Made by a program: the position numbers and the translations under genes. DNA of 64,000 nucleotides, taken from assembly GCF_014235185.1 (NCBI RefSeq), contig NZ_CP060131.1, positions 3,169,501 to 3,233,500 of the forward strand. The letters are read 5' to 3'. The notes beneath the pieces were generated by a model that worked only from the letters and a program-made list of their open reading frames with translations, searched no databases and was not told the DNA's origin. Source of the DNA: Pseudonocardia petroleophila. Lineage in GTDB: Bacteria; Actinomycetota; Actinomycetes; Mycobacteriales; Pseudonocardiaceae. Numbering within the stretch: position 1 is the stretch's first letter; each line of letters begins with the position of its first letter. Positions 1 through 9,397 of the stretch are shown piece by piece.

Positions 1-513
1 CCCGTGGAACCGTCGGCGCTGGTCAGCGCGCTGGACGCAGCCCTGCCCGACGGCATCGACATCCTCGACGCGGTCGTCGCCGAGGCCCCGTCGCTGGCCG
101 ACCGGATCGACGCCAGCCGCTGGGTCGTCGAGCTGCCCGGGGTGTCCGTCGCCGACCTGAGCGCCGCGGTCGAGGCGCTGCTGGCCCTCGACACCCTGGT
201 CGTCGACCGCGTGATGCCCTCGGGGCGCCGCCAGATCGACGTCCGGGCCGCGGTGGCCTCGGCCTCCGCGACCGCGCCGGACTCCCGCGCGAGTCACACG
301 TCCGCGGGGGGAGACTGTGCGATACTGACGGCGGTCGTACGGCAGACGACACCCGCTGTTCGACCCGATGACGTGTTGGGTGCACTCGACGTTGTCGCAG
401 GCCTCAGGCCTCCGGTGCCCGCCAAGGCCACCAGGACGGCTCAGGGACTGCTCGACGACCGGGGTGAGCTCGCCGATCCGCTCGGACCGCCCCGGGTCAC
501 CACCCAGGTCTGA
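1..513 (+). CDS. Radical SAM-associated protein, C-terminal part (DUF2344 / TIGR03936 type)
   Basis: The window opens inside this gene; frame 1 is open from base 1 to a TGA at 511-513, giving about 170 residues. An early segment (LPDGIDILDAVV) resembles the DUF2344 family, which in actinobacteria is usually encoded between a B12-binding radical SAM protein and RNase E/G; the next gene here is rne, as expected. The family is tied to radical SAM proteins but its biochemical role is unknown to me. The last 80 residues are low-complexity and less family-like. The GTG at base 4 is almost certainly internal. The assignment rests on context plus modest sequence resemblance. Confidence 0.6.
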   Translation, partial: PVEPSALVSALDAALPDGIDILDAVVAEAPSLADRIDASRWVVELPGVSVADLSAAVEALLALDTLVVDRVMPSGRRQIDVRAAVASASATAPDSRASHTSAGGDCAILTAVVRQTTPAVRPDDVLGALDVVAGLRPPVPAKATRTAQGLLDDRGELADPLGPPRVTTQV

Positions 514-639
514 GCGGTACGGACGCCCACGTCGTCGAGCAGACCAGGATTGCTGCCCGCGCACCGCGCGGGGAGAGACGTACGCGGCCCCTGAGCGGCC
601 GCCTCCCTCACCGGAGGCGCCCGGGGGCGAAGGAGCTCG

Positions 640-3600
640 ATGTCTGACATCGCCACACCCGAACTGCCCGACAAGATGCGGGTGCACGCGCTCGCCCGGC
701 TGCTGGGGCGCACCAGCAGGGAGGTGCTGGCCGCGCTCGCCGATCTCGACATCGCCGCCCGCAGCCCCCAGTCCAGCATCGACCGCAAGGCCGCGGAGCT
801 GGTGGTGTCGGCGCTGCAGGGCGACGCCCACCCGGCCGCGGACGCCGCCGCCCCGGTCACCCCGGCGCCGGTCGAGGCCGCCCCCGTCGAGGCCCCCGTC
901 GAGGCCGTGCCGGTGGAGGTCGCCGCGCCCCGCACCCGGCGCCGCCGGGCGACCCGCGCCGCCGCCCCGGCCGGTGCCACCCCGGCCGAGGCCGCTCCCG
1001 AGACGGCCGCTCCCGAGGCCGCCACCCCCCCAGGCCGCCACCCCCGAGGCCGCCACCCCCGAGGCCGCCACCCCCGAGACGGCCCCCGCCGGCACCCCGG
1101 CCGAGCCGGCCGCCGACCTGGCCGCCGCCGTGGCCGCCGCCGACCTCTCCGCCCCCGAGCTCCCCCTCTCCTTCGGGTCCGAGCCGGCCGCCCGGAGCGC
1201 CGCCGACGCCCCGCTGGCCCCCCTGTTCGCGCCGCCCGCGCCGCTGTTCCAGGCCCCCGCCCGGCCCACCCGTGGCCGTCGTCGCGCCGCCGAGGAGCCC
1301 GCGGAGCCCGCCGTCGAGGAGACGGCCGGGTCGGCCCCGGAGCAGGAGGCCCCCGCCGCGGCCGTCCCCGCCTCGCCCGGTGCACCCGCCGAGCCCGAGA
1401 CCGCCGCTGCGGCGTCGACGGAGGCCCCGACCGGCGGGCCCGACGCCGACGGCTCCGACGACTCCGACGACGACGGGTCGCGCCGCCGCCGCCGCCGTGG
1501 CCGCCGCGGCCGCGGTCGCGGCCGGGGCGCCGACGACGAGTCCGACGACGAGACCACCGACTCCGACTCCTCCGACGCCGCGGCGACCGCCGACGGCCCG
1601 GACGAGTCCGACGCGTCCGGCGACGACGCCGCGCAGGACGGCGACGCCGCGGACTCCGGTCCCGACGAGGACTCCGGCGACGAGGAGGGCTCCGGCTCGC
1701 GCCGCCGCCGTCGGCGCCGCCGCCGCGGGTCGGGCGACGACGCGGGCGACGAGACCGACCCGCCCGGCACCGTCACCCGCATCCGCGCGCCGCGCGAGCG
1801 CTCCGAGCGGTCCTCCGACGACTCCGACGGCGACGGCGTGCAGGGCGTCCGCGGGTCCACCCGCCTGGAGGCCAAGCGCCAGCGCCGCCGCGACGGCCGC
1901 GACGCCGGTCGCCGCCGCGTCCCGATCCTGTCCGAGGCCGAGTTCCTGGCCCGCCGCGAGGCCGTCGACCGCGTGATGGTGGCCCGGGAGCGCGGCGACC
2001 GCGTCGAGATCGGGGTGCTGGAGGACGACGTCCTCGTCGAGCACTTCGTCGCCGACGGCGGCGGGCGCGACGGCGGCACCGGCCGCTCCATGGTCGGCAA
2101 CATCTACCTCGGCCGCGTGCAGAACGTGCTGCCGTCGATGGAGGCCGCGTTCGTCGACATCGGCCGCGGCCGCAACGCCGTGCTCTACGCCGGTGAGGTC
2201 GACTGGGACGCCGCCGGACTCGGCGGCAAGGCCCGGAAGATCGAGCAGGCCCTGCACAGCGGCGACCCGGTCCTCGTCCAGGTCACGAAGGACCCGGTCG
2301 GGCACAAGGGTGCGCGGCTGACCACGCAGATCAGCCTGGCCGGCCGGTTCCTGGTCTACGTGCCCAGCGGCGGCGCCGCCGGGATCAGCCGCAAGCTGCC
2401 CGACGTCGAGCGCAAGCGGCTCAAGGACATGCTCAAGGAGATCGTCCCCAGCGAGGCCGGGGTGATCATCCGCACCGCGTCGGAGGGCGTCAGCCACGAG
2501 GCGCTCGAGCGCGACGTCCGCCGCCTGCAGGCGCAGTGGGAGGTCATCGACGCCAAGGCGAAGGCCACCGGCCCGAACAAGCCCAAGGCGCCGGTGCTGC
2601 TCTACGAGGAGCCCGACCTGCTGATCAAGGTCGTCCGCGACCAGTTCAACGAGGACTTCTCCAAGCTCGTCGTCCAGGGCGACGACGCCTGGGACACCCT
2701 GCACAACTACATCGGCCACGTCGCGCCCGAGCTGGTCGACCGGATGCACCGGCACGTCGGCCCGAAGGACGCGTTCGCCGAGTACCGCATCGACGAGCAG
2801 CTGCTCAAGGCGCTCGACCGCAAGGTCTGGCTGCCGTCGGGCGGCACGCTGGTGATCGACCGCACCGAGGCCATGACGGTCATCGACGTCAACACCGGCA
2901 AGTACACCGGCTCCGGGGGCAACCTGGAGGAGACGGTCACCCGCAACAACCTGGAGTCGGCCGAGGAGATCGTGCGCCAGCTCCGGCTGCGCGACATCGG
3001 CGGCATCATCGTCATCGACTTCATCGACATGGTGCTCGAGTCCAACCGCGACCTCGTGCTGCGCCGCCTCACCGAGTGCCTCTCCCGCGACCGCACCCGT
3101 CACCAGGTCGCCGAGGTCACCTCGCTCGGCCTGGTCCAGATGACGCGCAAGCGCGTCGGCGGCGGGCTGCTGGAGCACTTCTCCACCACCTGCGAGCACT
3201 GCCGCGGCCGGGGCGTCCTCGTCGACGCCGACCCGGTCCCGGAGAAGCAGCCCGACACCGGCCGCGACCAGGCCCGGCCCGGCGAGGGCCGGCGCACCCG
3301 AGGGGGCCGCGGCCGTCGGGACGGGGAGGACCGCAACGGGTCCGACCGCAACGGGGAGGACCGCAACGGGAGCGACCGCAACGGGTCCGACCGCAACGGC
3401 GGCGACGCGCACGGCGGCGACGCCGACGGCCGGGACCGCAACGGGCACGCCGCCGTCGACACCGGTCGCAACGGGCACGGCCCCGGCGAGGCCGCCGGGA
3501 CCGTCGAGGTCGCCGAGACCCCGGCCGTCGTCGACGTGGGGGCGCCCGCGGTGGTCGCCGAGGCGGAGTCCGCCGCGGTCGTCGCGGGCGGTGTCGAGGA

Positions 3601-4075
3601 CGCCGTCGAGGAGGCCGTGGTCGAGCGGGACGTCGCGCGGACCCGGCCCGTCGCCGGGCCCGTCCTCACCGACGTCGACCCCGGCGTGGGTGGCGAGGGC
3701 GACGGCCACCAGGCCCGCCCGGCCCGCCGCCGCGGCCGCGTCACCCGCACCGCGGGGGCGCCCACGGCGACCGAGGGCGACAGCCCGGCCGCGGTGGTCC
3801 TCACGGTGCCCGCGCCCGAGACCGCCCCGGCCCCGGTGTCCCAGACGCCGGTGTCCCAGACGCCGGTGTCCCAGACGCCGACGTCCCAGACGCCGGTGTC
3901 CGGGACGCCCGCGGCGCAGCCCGCCCTCGTGCCGGACCCGGCCCTGGCCGCGGTGCCCCCGCAGCCCGAGCCGGCACCCGCCACGACCCGGGTGCGCCGC
4001 ACCCGGCGTGCGGCGTCGCGCCCGGCGGGTCCGCCGCCCGCCGTCGACCCGACGGGTGGGGGAGACCCGGTTTGA
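640..4075 (+). CDS. rne: Ribonuclease E/G (Rne/Rng family), apparently frameshifted
   Basis: Endoribonuclease for rRNA processing and mRNA decay. It starts at ATG 640 with an AGGAG at 631-635. Residues about 10-60 resemble the IF2 N-terminal helical module that actinobacterial RNase E carries. The next 380 residues are acidic, Ala/Pro and Arg-rich linker. The catalytic core spans about 1955-3210: an S1-like part, the metal-site motifs DVNTG and DFIDM, and the Zn-link CEHC at 3191-3202. A long disordered tail with DRNG and VSQTP repeats follows. The N-terminus lies in frame 1 and everything after about 1031 in frame 2; the switch falls in a seven-C run (1025-1031) inside a 15-bp tandem repeat. 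One C fewer restores a single frame of about 1145 residues. Sequencing error or a true mutation are both possible. Confidence 0.93.
1015..1077 (+). repeat. 15-bp tandem repeats encoding EAATP in rne
   Basis: About four copies of GAGGCCGCCACCCCC lie in the disordered linker of rne. The first copy is altered: a seven-C run and CAGGCC replace the regular CCCGAGGCC, adding one base and shifting the frame. Slippage-prone sequence of this kind is the natural place for an indel or a basecalling error. Confidence 0.85.
3326..3412 (+). repeat. DRNG-encoding 15-bp repeats in the rne tail
   Basis: Consecutive units built on GACCGCAACGGG, each followed by a variable codon (TCC, GAG, AGC or GGC), encode DRNG-S/E/G repeats directly after the catalytic core. 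They are in frame and part of the disordered C-terminal scaffold. Confidence 0.85.
3836..3910 (+). repeat. VSQTP-encoding 15-bp repeats in the rne tail
   Basis: Five units of 15 bp: three identical GTGTCCCAGACGCCG, one beginning ACG (TSQTP) and a last diverged copy (VSGTP). The near-perfect copies imply recent expansion, so copy number may vary between strains. Confidence 0.9.
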
Positions 4076-4101
4076 CCCCCGCTCCAGCCCTTCCGTACCC
4101 T
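4072..4101 (+). promoter_or_regulatory. Promoter for rplU-rpmA
   Basis: TTGACC at 4072-4077 and TACCCT at 4096-4101 with an 18-bp spacer form a good housekeeping-sigma promoter. The -35 element overlaps the stop codon of rne (4073-4075). It would give an rplU leader of about 90 nt. Confidence 0.65.
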
Positions 4102-4197
4102 GGGACCCCTGCGCCGCACTCCGTGAACCCTGCGAGTGGCGGCCCGCGAGGAGGAAACTCTCCGCTTCGTCCCCCGAGCTTCAGGAGCAGTGCGTCC

Positions 4198-4506
4198 ATG
4201 TACGCGATCGTCAAGACCGGCGGCAAGCAGTACAAGGTGGCCGTCGACGACGTGGTCACCGTTGAGAAGATCAACGGGAAGCCCGGCGCCGAGATCACCC
4301 TCCCGGCCCTGCTCCTGGTGGACGGCGACGACGTCACCAGCGCGGCCGACGCGCTGGCCGGTGTCACGGTGGCCGCGAAGGTCGTCGAGCACGCCAAGGG
4401 CCCGAAGATCCGCATCCACAAGTTCAAGAACAAGACCGGTTACCACAAGCGCCAGGGGCACCGTCAGCCCCTGACGCGCGTGCAGATCACCGGCATCTCG
4501 AAGTAG
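4198..4506 (+). CDS. rplU: 50S ribosomal protein L21
   Basis: Large-subunit ribosomal protein of 102 residues, the usual bacterial length, starting with the conserved [14 protein letters not shown]. The conserved C-terminal segment [12 protein letters not shown], followed by the L21 ending VQITGI, is present. AGGAG at 4183-4187 precedes the ATG. A longer open frame upstream in the same phase is a shadow of the rne tail. rpmA follows after 13 bp, the near-universal rplU-rpmA operon. Confidence 0.98.
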   Translation: MYAIVKTGGKQYKVAVDDVVTVEKINGKPGAEITLPALLLVDGDDVTSAADALAGVTVAAKVVEHAKGPKIRIHKFKNKTGYHKRQGHRQPLTRVQITGISK

Positions 4507-4519
4507 GGGAGACGCAGCC

Positions 4520-4777
4520 ATGGCTCACAAGAAGGGTGCGTCCAGCTCCCGCAACGGGCGCGACTCGAACGCCCAGTACCTCGGCGTCAAGCGGTTCGGC
4601 GGCCAGGTCGTCAAGGCGGGCGAGATCCTCATCCGCCAGCGCGGCACCAAGTTCCACCCCGGCATCGACGTGGGCCGGGGCGGCGACGACACGCTGTTCG
4701 CGCTCGCCGAGGGCGCCGTCGAGTTCGGCTACCGCCGCGGCCGCAAGGTCATCAACATCGTGCCGGTCTCGGTCTGA
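4520..4777 (+). CDS. rpmA: 50S ribosomal protein L27
   Basis: Large-subunit protein of 85 residues that reaches the peptidyl-transferase centre. It begins [16 protein letters not shown] with no N-terminal extension, so it needs none of the processing seen in Firmicutes. The family motifs [10 protein letters not shown] and [10 protein letters not shown] are present. It is co-transcribed with rplU 13 bp upstream, and a GC-rich hairpin follows before obgE. Confidence 0.98.
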   Translation: MAHKKGASSSRNGRDSNAQYLGVKRFGGQVVKAGEILIRQRGTKFHPGIDVGRGGDDTLFALAEGAVEFGYRRGRKVINIVPVSV

Positions 4778-4805
4778 GGCTGCACGACCAGATACATCTC
4801 GACGA

Positions 4806-4835
4806 CGGCGGGCCGCCCTTGAGGGTGGTCCGCCG
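4806..4835 (+). terminator. Hairpin between rpmA and obgE
   Basis: A 14-bp stem (4806-4819 with 4822-4835, two G-U pairs, TG loop) sits 28 bp after the rpmA stop. There is no T-tract, as is common for actinobacterial terminators; it may only attenuate read-through into obgE. Confidence 0.55.
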
Positions 4836-4861
4836 TTCGTCGTGCGAGGGAGAAACAGCTG

Positions 4862-6544
4862 ATGTCGAGGTTCGTGGACCGCGTGGTGCTGCACGCCACG
4901 GCGGGGGCGGGCGGCAACGGCTGCGCCTCGGTGCACCGCGAGAAGTTCAAGCCGCTGGGCGGCCCGGACGGCGGTAACGGGGGGCGCGGCGGATCGATCG
5001 TGCTCGTCGTCGACCCCGGGGTGCACACCCTGCTCGACTTCCACCACCGCCCGCACGCGCTCGGCCGCAACGGCAAGCAGGGCCAGGGCGGGTTCAAGAT
5101 GGGCGCCAACGCCGAGGACATCGAGCTCCTCGTGCCCGACGGCACCGTCGTGTTCTCCCCGGACGGCGAGATCGTCGCCGACCTCACCGGCCCGGGCACG
5201 CGGTTCGTCGCGGCCGAGGGAGGCCGGGGCGGGCTGGGCAACGCCGCGCTGTCGTCCAACGCGCGCAAGGCGCCCGGCTTCGCCCTGCTCGGGGAGCCCG
5301 GCGAGCAGCGCGACCTCGTGCTCGAGCTGCGCTCGATGGCCGACGTCGGCCTGGTCGGCTTCCCGTCGGCGGGCAAGTCGTCGCTGGTCGCGGCCCTGTC
5401 GGCGGCCCGGCCCAAGATCGCCGACTACCCGTTCACCACGCTGGTGCCGCAGCTCGGCGTCGTCACGGCGGGGGCCGAGGTCTTCACCGTCGCCGACGTG
5501 CCCGGCCTCATCCCGGGCGCCTCGCAGGGCCGCGGCCTGGGCCTGGACTTCCTGCGCCACATCGAGCGCTGCTCGGTGCTCGTGCACGTCGTCGACTGCG
5601 CCACGTTCGAGCCCGGCCGCGACCCGGCCGCCGACATCGAGGCCCTCGAGGCCGAGCTCGCGCAGTACACGCCCGCGCTCGGCGGCGAGCTGGCCGACCG
5701 GCCGCGGCTGATCGCGCTCAACAAGATCGACGTCCCGGACGCGGCCGACATGGCCGAGATCGTGGCCGCCGACCTGAAGGAGCGCTTCGGCTGGCGCGTC
5801 CTGGCGATCTCGACGGCCACGCACGCCGGCCTGCGCGAGCTGACGTTCGCGATGGCCGAGGAGGTCGCGGCCTACCGCGCAGCGCAGCCCGTCGTCGAGG
5901 CCACCCGGATCGTGCTGCGGCCCACCGCCGTCGACGACTCCGGCTTCACGATCGAGCCCGACCCGGAGATCGAGGGCGGGTTCCTCGTGCTCGGGGCCCG
6001 GCCGGAGCGCTGGATCCGCCAGACGTCCTTCGACAACGACGAGGCCGTCGGCTACCTCGCCGACCGCCTCGCCCGCCTCGGCGTCGAGGACGCGCTGGCC
6101 CGGGCCGGCGCGCACCGGGGGTCTCCGGTCACGATCGGCGACGTCACGTTCGACTGGGAGCCCAGCACGCCTGCCGGTGTCGCGGTGCTCATGTCCGGGC
6201 GCGGCACCGACCGCCGACTGGAGACCGACGACCGGATCCCCGCCTCGGAGCGGAAGGTGGCCCGCAACGCGCGCCGCCTGCACCGCACCGACGAGGAGCT
6301 GGCCCAGGAGCGCGCCGAGGCGGAGGCGGCCGACGAGCTCGACCGCCTCGCCGCCGCGGCGCGGGAGGACGCGTGGGAGGAGGGGGTCTGGGACGACGCC
6401 GCCCTTGATCCCGCAGCCCCCCGACCCCGCAGCCCCCGACCCCGCTGCCCCCGACCACGCTGCGCGGTGAGCGGCTCCGCCGCCCGTGCGCGGAAAGGCG
6501 TGCTCCGGCCGCCTCTTCCGCGCACGACCCGGAGGGAACGGTGA
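4862..6544 (+). CDS. obgE: GTPase Obg/CgtA (C-terminus likely shifted)
   Basis: Essential ribosome-associated GTPase for 50S maturation and stress signalling. It has a glycine-rich Obg fold (residues 1-158), G1 GFPSAGKSS near 170, G3 DVPGLI near 213, G4 NKID near 286, and the actinobacterial OCT domain at about 360-430. As read the protein is 560 residues and ends in an Arg/Pro-rich tail that reaches proB. The tail begins in DPAAP-encoding 15-bp repeats, where the first unit has six C (6417-6422) and the others five. Removing one C gives [20 protein letters not shown] and a stop at 6468-6470, a more natural acidic end (about 536 residues). The core assignment is not in doubt. Confidence 0.96.
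   Translation: MSRFVDRVVLHATAGAGGNGCASVHREKFKPLGGPDGGNGGRGGSIVLVVDPGVHTLLDFHHRPHALGRNGKQGQGGFKMGANAEDIELLVPDGTVVFSPDGEIVADLTGPGTRFVAAEGGRGGLGNAALSSNARKAPGFALLGEPGEQRDLVLELRSMADVGLVGFPSAGKSSLVAALSAARPKIADYPFTTLVPQLGVVTAGAEVFTVADVPGLIPGASQGRGLGLDFLRHIERCSVLVHVVDCATFEPGRDPAADIEALEAELAQYTPALGGELADRPRLIALNKIDVPDAADMAEIVAADLKERFGWRVLAISTATHAGLRELTFAMAEEVAAYRAAQPVVEATRIVLRPTAVDDSGFTIEPDPEIEGGFLVLGARPERWIRQTSFDNDEAVGYLADRLARLGVEDALARAGAHRGSPVTIGDVTFDWEPSTPAGVAVLMSGRGTDRRLETDDRIPASERKVARNARRLHRTDEELAQERAEAEAADELDRLAAAAREDAWEEGVWDDAALDPAAPRPRSPRPRCPRPRCAVSGSAARARKGVLRPPLPRTTRRER
6407..6457 (+). repeat. DPAAP-encoding repeats at the obgE end
   Basis: Three imperfect units (GATCCCGCAGCCCCC, GACCCCGCAGCCCCC, GACCCCGCTGCCCCC) in which the first has an extra C. 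The repeat explains both how a slippage or basecalling indel could arise and why the downstream frame changes. Confidence 0.75.
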
Positions 6545-7653
6545 GCGGGGCCCGTGAGGCGCTCGGCGCGGCGCGGCGGGTCGTCGTCAAGGTCGGGTCG
6601 TCGTCGCTCACCTCGCTGTCCGGCGGGCTCGACCCGGCCCGGCTCGACTCCCTGGTCGACGCCCTCGCCGCGCGCCGGGCGACCGGCAGCCAGGTCGTGC
6701 TGGTGTCCTCGGGCGCGATCGCGGCGGGCCTCGCGCCGCTGGGGCTGACGAAGCGCCCGCGCGACCTCGCCACCCAGCAGGCCGCGGCCGCGGTCGGCCA
6801 GCTGCTGCTCGCGCAGGCCTACGGCGCCTCGTTCGCCCGGCACGGGCGGGCGATCGGGCAGGTGCTGCTCACCGCCGACGACATGATCCGCCGCGCCCAC
6901 TACCGCAACGCCCAGCGCACGCTGGAACGGCTGCTCGGCCTCGACGTGCTCCCGGTGGTGAACGAGAACGACACCGTCGCCACCGACGAGATCCGCGTCG
7001 GCGACAACGACCGGCTCGCCGCGCTGGTCGCGCACCTCATCGGCGCCGACGCGCTCGTGCTCCTGTCCGACGTCGACGGCCTCTACGACGGCGACCCCCG
7101 CCGCCCGGGCTCCGTCCTCGTCCCCGAGGTCGGTGCGCCCGACGAGCTGGGAGCGGTCCGGATCGCGGCGCCCGGGCAGGGCAGCCTGGGGCGCGGCGGG
7201 ATGGCCACGAAGATCACGGCGGCGGCGATGGCGTCGGCGTCGGGGATCCCGGTGCTGCTCGCGGCGGCCGAGGACGTCGCCGACGCACTGGACCCGGCCG
7301 GGCCGAAGGTGGGCACCGCGTTCCGGCCGTCCGGGCGGCGGATGTCGGCGCGCCGGTTCTGGCTGCTCCACGCCGCCGACGTGCGCGGGCGCCTGGACCT
7401 CGACGAGGGCGCGGTCGCCGCGGTGATCGGGCGGCGCCGCTCCCTGCTCGCCGCCGGCATCCACGGGATCTCGGGCGACTTCGTGGCCGGCGACGTCGTC
7501 GACCTCGTCGGGCCGGACGGGGCGGTCGTGGCGCGGGGGGTCGTCGGCTTCGACGCCGCGGAGCTGCCCGCCCTGATCGGCCGCCGCAGCCGCGACCTCC
7601 CCGCGGAGCTGCGCCGCGAGGTCGTGCACGCCGACGACCTCGTCCCGGTGTAA
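6541..7653 (+). CDS. proB: Glutamate 5-kinase
   Basis: Phosphorylates glutamate, the first step of proline synthesis. The amino-acid-kinase domain (residues 1-260) shows [10 protein letters not shown], a VLVSSGAI segment, [11 protein letters not shown] and GDNDRLAA; a PUA domain covers about 275-355 (RFWLLHAAD start, [12 protein letters not shown]). At 370 residues it is the long ProB-PUA form. GTG 6541 overlaps the apparent obgE stop as GTGA, but the overlap depends on the suspected obgE indel; otherwise the genes are 70 bp apart. proA, the usual partner, does not follow and is absent from the window. Confidence 0.97.
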   Translation: MSGAREALGAARRVVVKVGSSSLTSLSGGLDPARLDSLVDALAARRATGSQVVLVSSGAIAAGLAPLGLTKRPRDLATQQAAAAVGQLLLAQAYGASFARHGRAIGQVLLTADDMIRRAHYRNAQRTLERLLGLDVLPVVNENDTVATDEIRVGDNDRLAALVAHLIGADALVLLSDVDGLYDGDPRRPGSVLVPEVGAPDELGAVRIAAPGQGSLGRGGMATKITAAAMASASGIPVLLAAAEDVADALDPAGPKVGTAFRPSGRRMSARRFWLLHAADVRGRLDLDEGAVAAVIGRRRSLLAAGIHGISGDFVAGDVVDLVGPDGAVVARGVVGFDAAELPALIGRRSRDLPAELRREVVHADDLVPV

Positions 7654-7702
7654 CCCGGAGCCGTCCGGGCCGGTCCGGGTTGTCCGCCGGCAGGGGTCCG
7701 GC

Positions 7703-7708
7703 CACACT
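7703..7708 (+). promoter_or_regulatory. Putative -10 for the methyltransferase gene (leaderless)
   Basis: CACACT ends 7 bp before GTG 7716, the spacing expected when the start codon is the first transcribed base. It is a weaker hexamer than others in this window. Confidence 0.35.
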
Positions 7709-7715
7709 CGGCGGG

Positions 7716-9005
7716 GTGTCCGATGTCGACCGTGCCCGCGCCGCGCTGGTCGACGGGCTCGTCGCGACCGGCCGGATCCGGTCCGCGGCCGTCGAGGACG
7801 CCTTCCGGGCCGTGCCGCGGCACCTGTTCCTCCCCGACGCCGCGCCCGCGACGGCCTACGCCGACGACGCGGTCGCGGTGCAGCGCGTCGGCGGGGTGCC
7901 GACCAGCTCGGCCTCGCAGCCGTCGATGGTGGCGGTCATGCTCGAGCAGCTGGACCTGCGGCCGGGGCAGCGGGTGCTGGAGATCGGGGCCGGTACCGGG
8001 TGGAACGCCGCGCTGACGGCGCGGATCGTCGGCGCGTCCGGGCAGGTCACGACGGTCGACATCGACCCGCACCTGGTCGACTCCGCCGGGCGGCACCTCG
8101 CCGCGGCCGGCGTCACGGGCGTGCGGCTGCGGTGCGGCGACGGCGTCGCGGGGGAGCCCGACGGGGCCCCGTACGACCGGATCGTGCTCACCGTCGGCAG
8201 CGACGACGTGTGGCCGGCGTGGGTCGCGCAGCTCGCACCGGGCGGGCGGCTGCTCCTGCCGCTGGCGGTGCGCGGCAGCCAGCTCTCGGCGGCCCTCGAC
8301 CTCGGCCCGGACGGCGTCCTGCGCAGCCACTCCCTGCGCAGCTGCGGGTTCATCCGGATGCGCGGCCCCGGAGCCGTCGACGACCGGCCGGTGGCGCTGC
8401 CCGGCGGCGGTGCGCTGTGGACGGTCCCCGGCGGTCCCGGCGCCGACCCGGCCGCGGTCGCGGCGGCGCTGGCCGATCCCCGGGAGGCGGCCGCGTCGCC
8501 GGTCGGGCTGGGCCCCGCCGACGTCCGGGACGGGTTCGGGCTCTGGCTCGCCCTCACCGAGCCGGGGGCGGGCCGCCTGCTGGCCGATCCGGGCGGTGAG
8601 CTGCCCGCGGGTCTCGGAGCGGGGTCCGCCGTGCCGGTGCTGGTGACCCCGCCGGATGCGGCCGCACCGGGTCTCGCGGCCGCCGTCCCCGGTCCCCGGG
8701 CGCGGGTGCCGGCCCCGCAGCCCGGGGGCGAGCCGGGGCGGGGACCGGCGGGCGGCGAGGTGCGGGTGTTCGGGCCCGGGGGCGCCGAGCTCGGCCGCCG
8801 GCTGCACCGCGCGCTGGACGCGTGGGCCGCGGCCGGGGCGCCCGGCGGGCCGGACTGGGCGCTGACGGTCGTCCCCGACGGCGTCCCGGCGCCGGCTGCG
8901 GGCGCGGTCACGGTCCGGACCCCGCACGCCCGCCTGCTGCTGGAGCCTCAGGCGCGGGGTTCGAGCACCACCAGCGGGATCTCACGGTCCGTGCGCTTCT
9001 GGTAG
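7716..9005 (+). CDS. Protein-L-isoaspartate O-methyltransferase-like protein
   Basis: SAM-dependent methyltransferase of the PCMT family, presumed to repair isoaspartyl residues or modify peptides. VEDAFRAVPRHLFLP (residues about 20-35) and the SAM motif VLEIGAGTGWNAAL (about 85-100) are typical, followed by VTTVDID. Beyond residue 210 is a 200-residue C-terminal extension without recognised motifs, so this is the long actinobacterial form (429 residues) rather than Pcm. GTG 7716 is chosen over ATG 7680 because homology starts there and a -10 hexamer sits at leaderless spacing. Its 3' end overlaps the convergent reductase gene by 58 bp. Confidence 0.85.
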   Translation: MSDVDRARAALVDGLVATGRIRSAAVEDAFRAVPRHLFLPDAAPATAYADDAVAVQRVGGVPTSSASQPSMVAVMLEQLDLRPGQRVLEIGAGTGWNAALTARIVGASGQVTTVDIDPHLVDSAGRHLAAAGVTGVRLRCGDGVAGEPDGAPYDRIVLTVGSDDVWPAWVAQLAPGGRLLLPLAVRGSQLSAALDLGPDGVLRSHSLRSCGFIRMRGPGAVDDRPVALPGGGALWTVPGGPGADPAAVAAALADPREAAASPVGLGPADVRDGFGLWLALTEPGAGRLLADPGGELPAGLGAGSAVPVLVTPPDAAAPGLAAAVPGPRARVPAPQPGGEPGRGPAGGEVRVFGPGGAELGRRLHRALDAWAAAGAPGGPDWALTVVPDGVPAPAAGAVTVRTPHARLLLEPQARGSSTTSGISRSVRFW

Positions 9006-9379
9006 CCCGCGTAGTTGGCGTACTTCCCGGCGATCTGCGGCCACATCCGGGCCCGCTCCTGCGCCGTGACGATCCGCGCGGTCATCGGGGTGCGCGGACC
9101 GCCCTGGATCGACACCTCGACCTCCGGGCGGTCGCGCAGGTTGAGGAACCAGGCGGGGTGGGTGTCGTCGCCGCCGCGCGAGGCGACGACCACCGGGTGC
9201 CCGTCCTCGTGCAGCGGGGCCGTCAGCATCACCGACCGCGGCTGCCCGCTGCGCCGGCCGATCGTCGTCAGCTCCAGCACGGGCATGCCCATCGCGTCGT
9301 AGCCGACGCGTCCGCCGCTGAGCTTCAGCAGCGCTCGGTGGGCGGTGTTCATGGCCTTGAGCACGAAGTCGGCGGGCAT
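8948..9379 (-). CDS. Nitroreductase / deazaflavin (F420)-dependent oxidoreductase family protein
   Basis: A 143-residue protein of the Ddn-like split beta-barrel family that binds F420 or a flavin and reduces unidentified substrates. The family pattern LELTTIGRRSGQPRSVMLT (near residues 35-55), ASRGGDDTHPAWFLNLR and a WPQIAGKYANYAGYQKRT segment near the end are all present. It is full length for the family. The convergent methyltransferase gene overlaps its 3' end. The substrate cannot be told from sequence. Confidence 0.88.
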   Translation of the reverse strand: MPADFVLKAMNTAHRALLKLSGGRVGYDAMGMPVLELTTIGRRSGQPRSVMLTAPLHEDGHPVVVASRGGDDTHPAWFLNLRDRPEVEVSIQGGPRTPMTARIVTAQERARMWPQIAGKYANYAGYQKRTDREIPLVVLEPRA

Positions 9380-9397
9380 GGGCCGAGTGTGTCACCC

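Noticed and set aside
368..640. Upstream ATG at 368 as the rne start
   Set aside because: Residues encoded before about 1031 in that frame are Arg/Pro-rich noise; the true N-terminal module is in frame 1 from 640.
857..3709. 950-codon open frame antisense to rne
   Set aside because: Repetitive Ala/Gly/Asp/His composition without any domain; it is a GC-driven shadow of the rne gene, whose catalytic motifs are clear.
3836..3910. Short tandem repeats as CRISPR
   Set aside because: Units are 15 bp, contiguous, in frame, without spacers.
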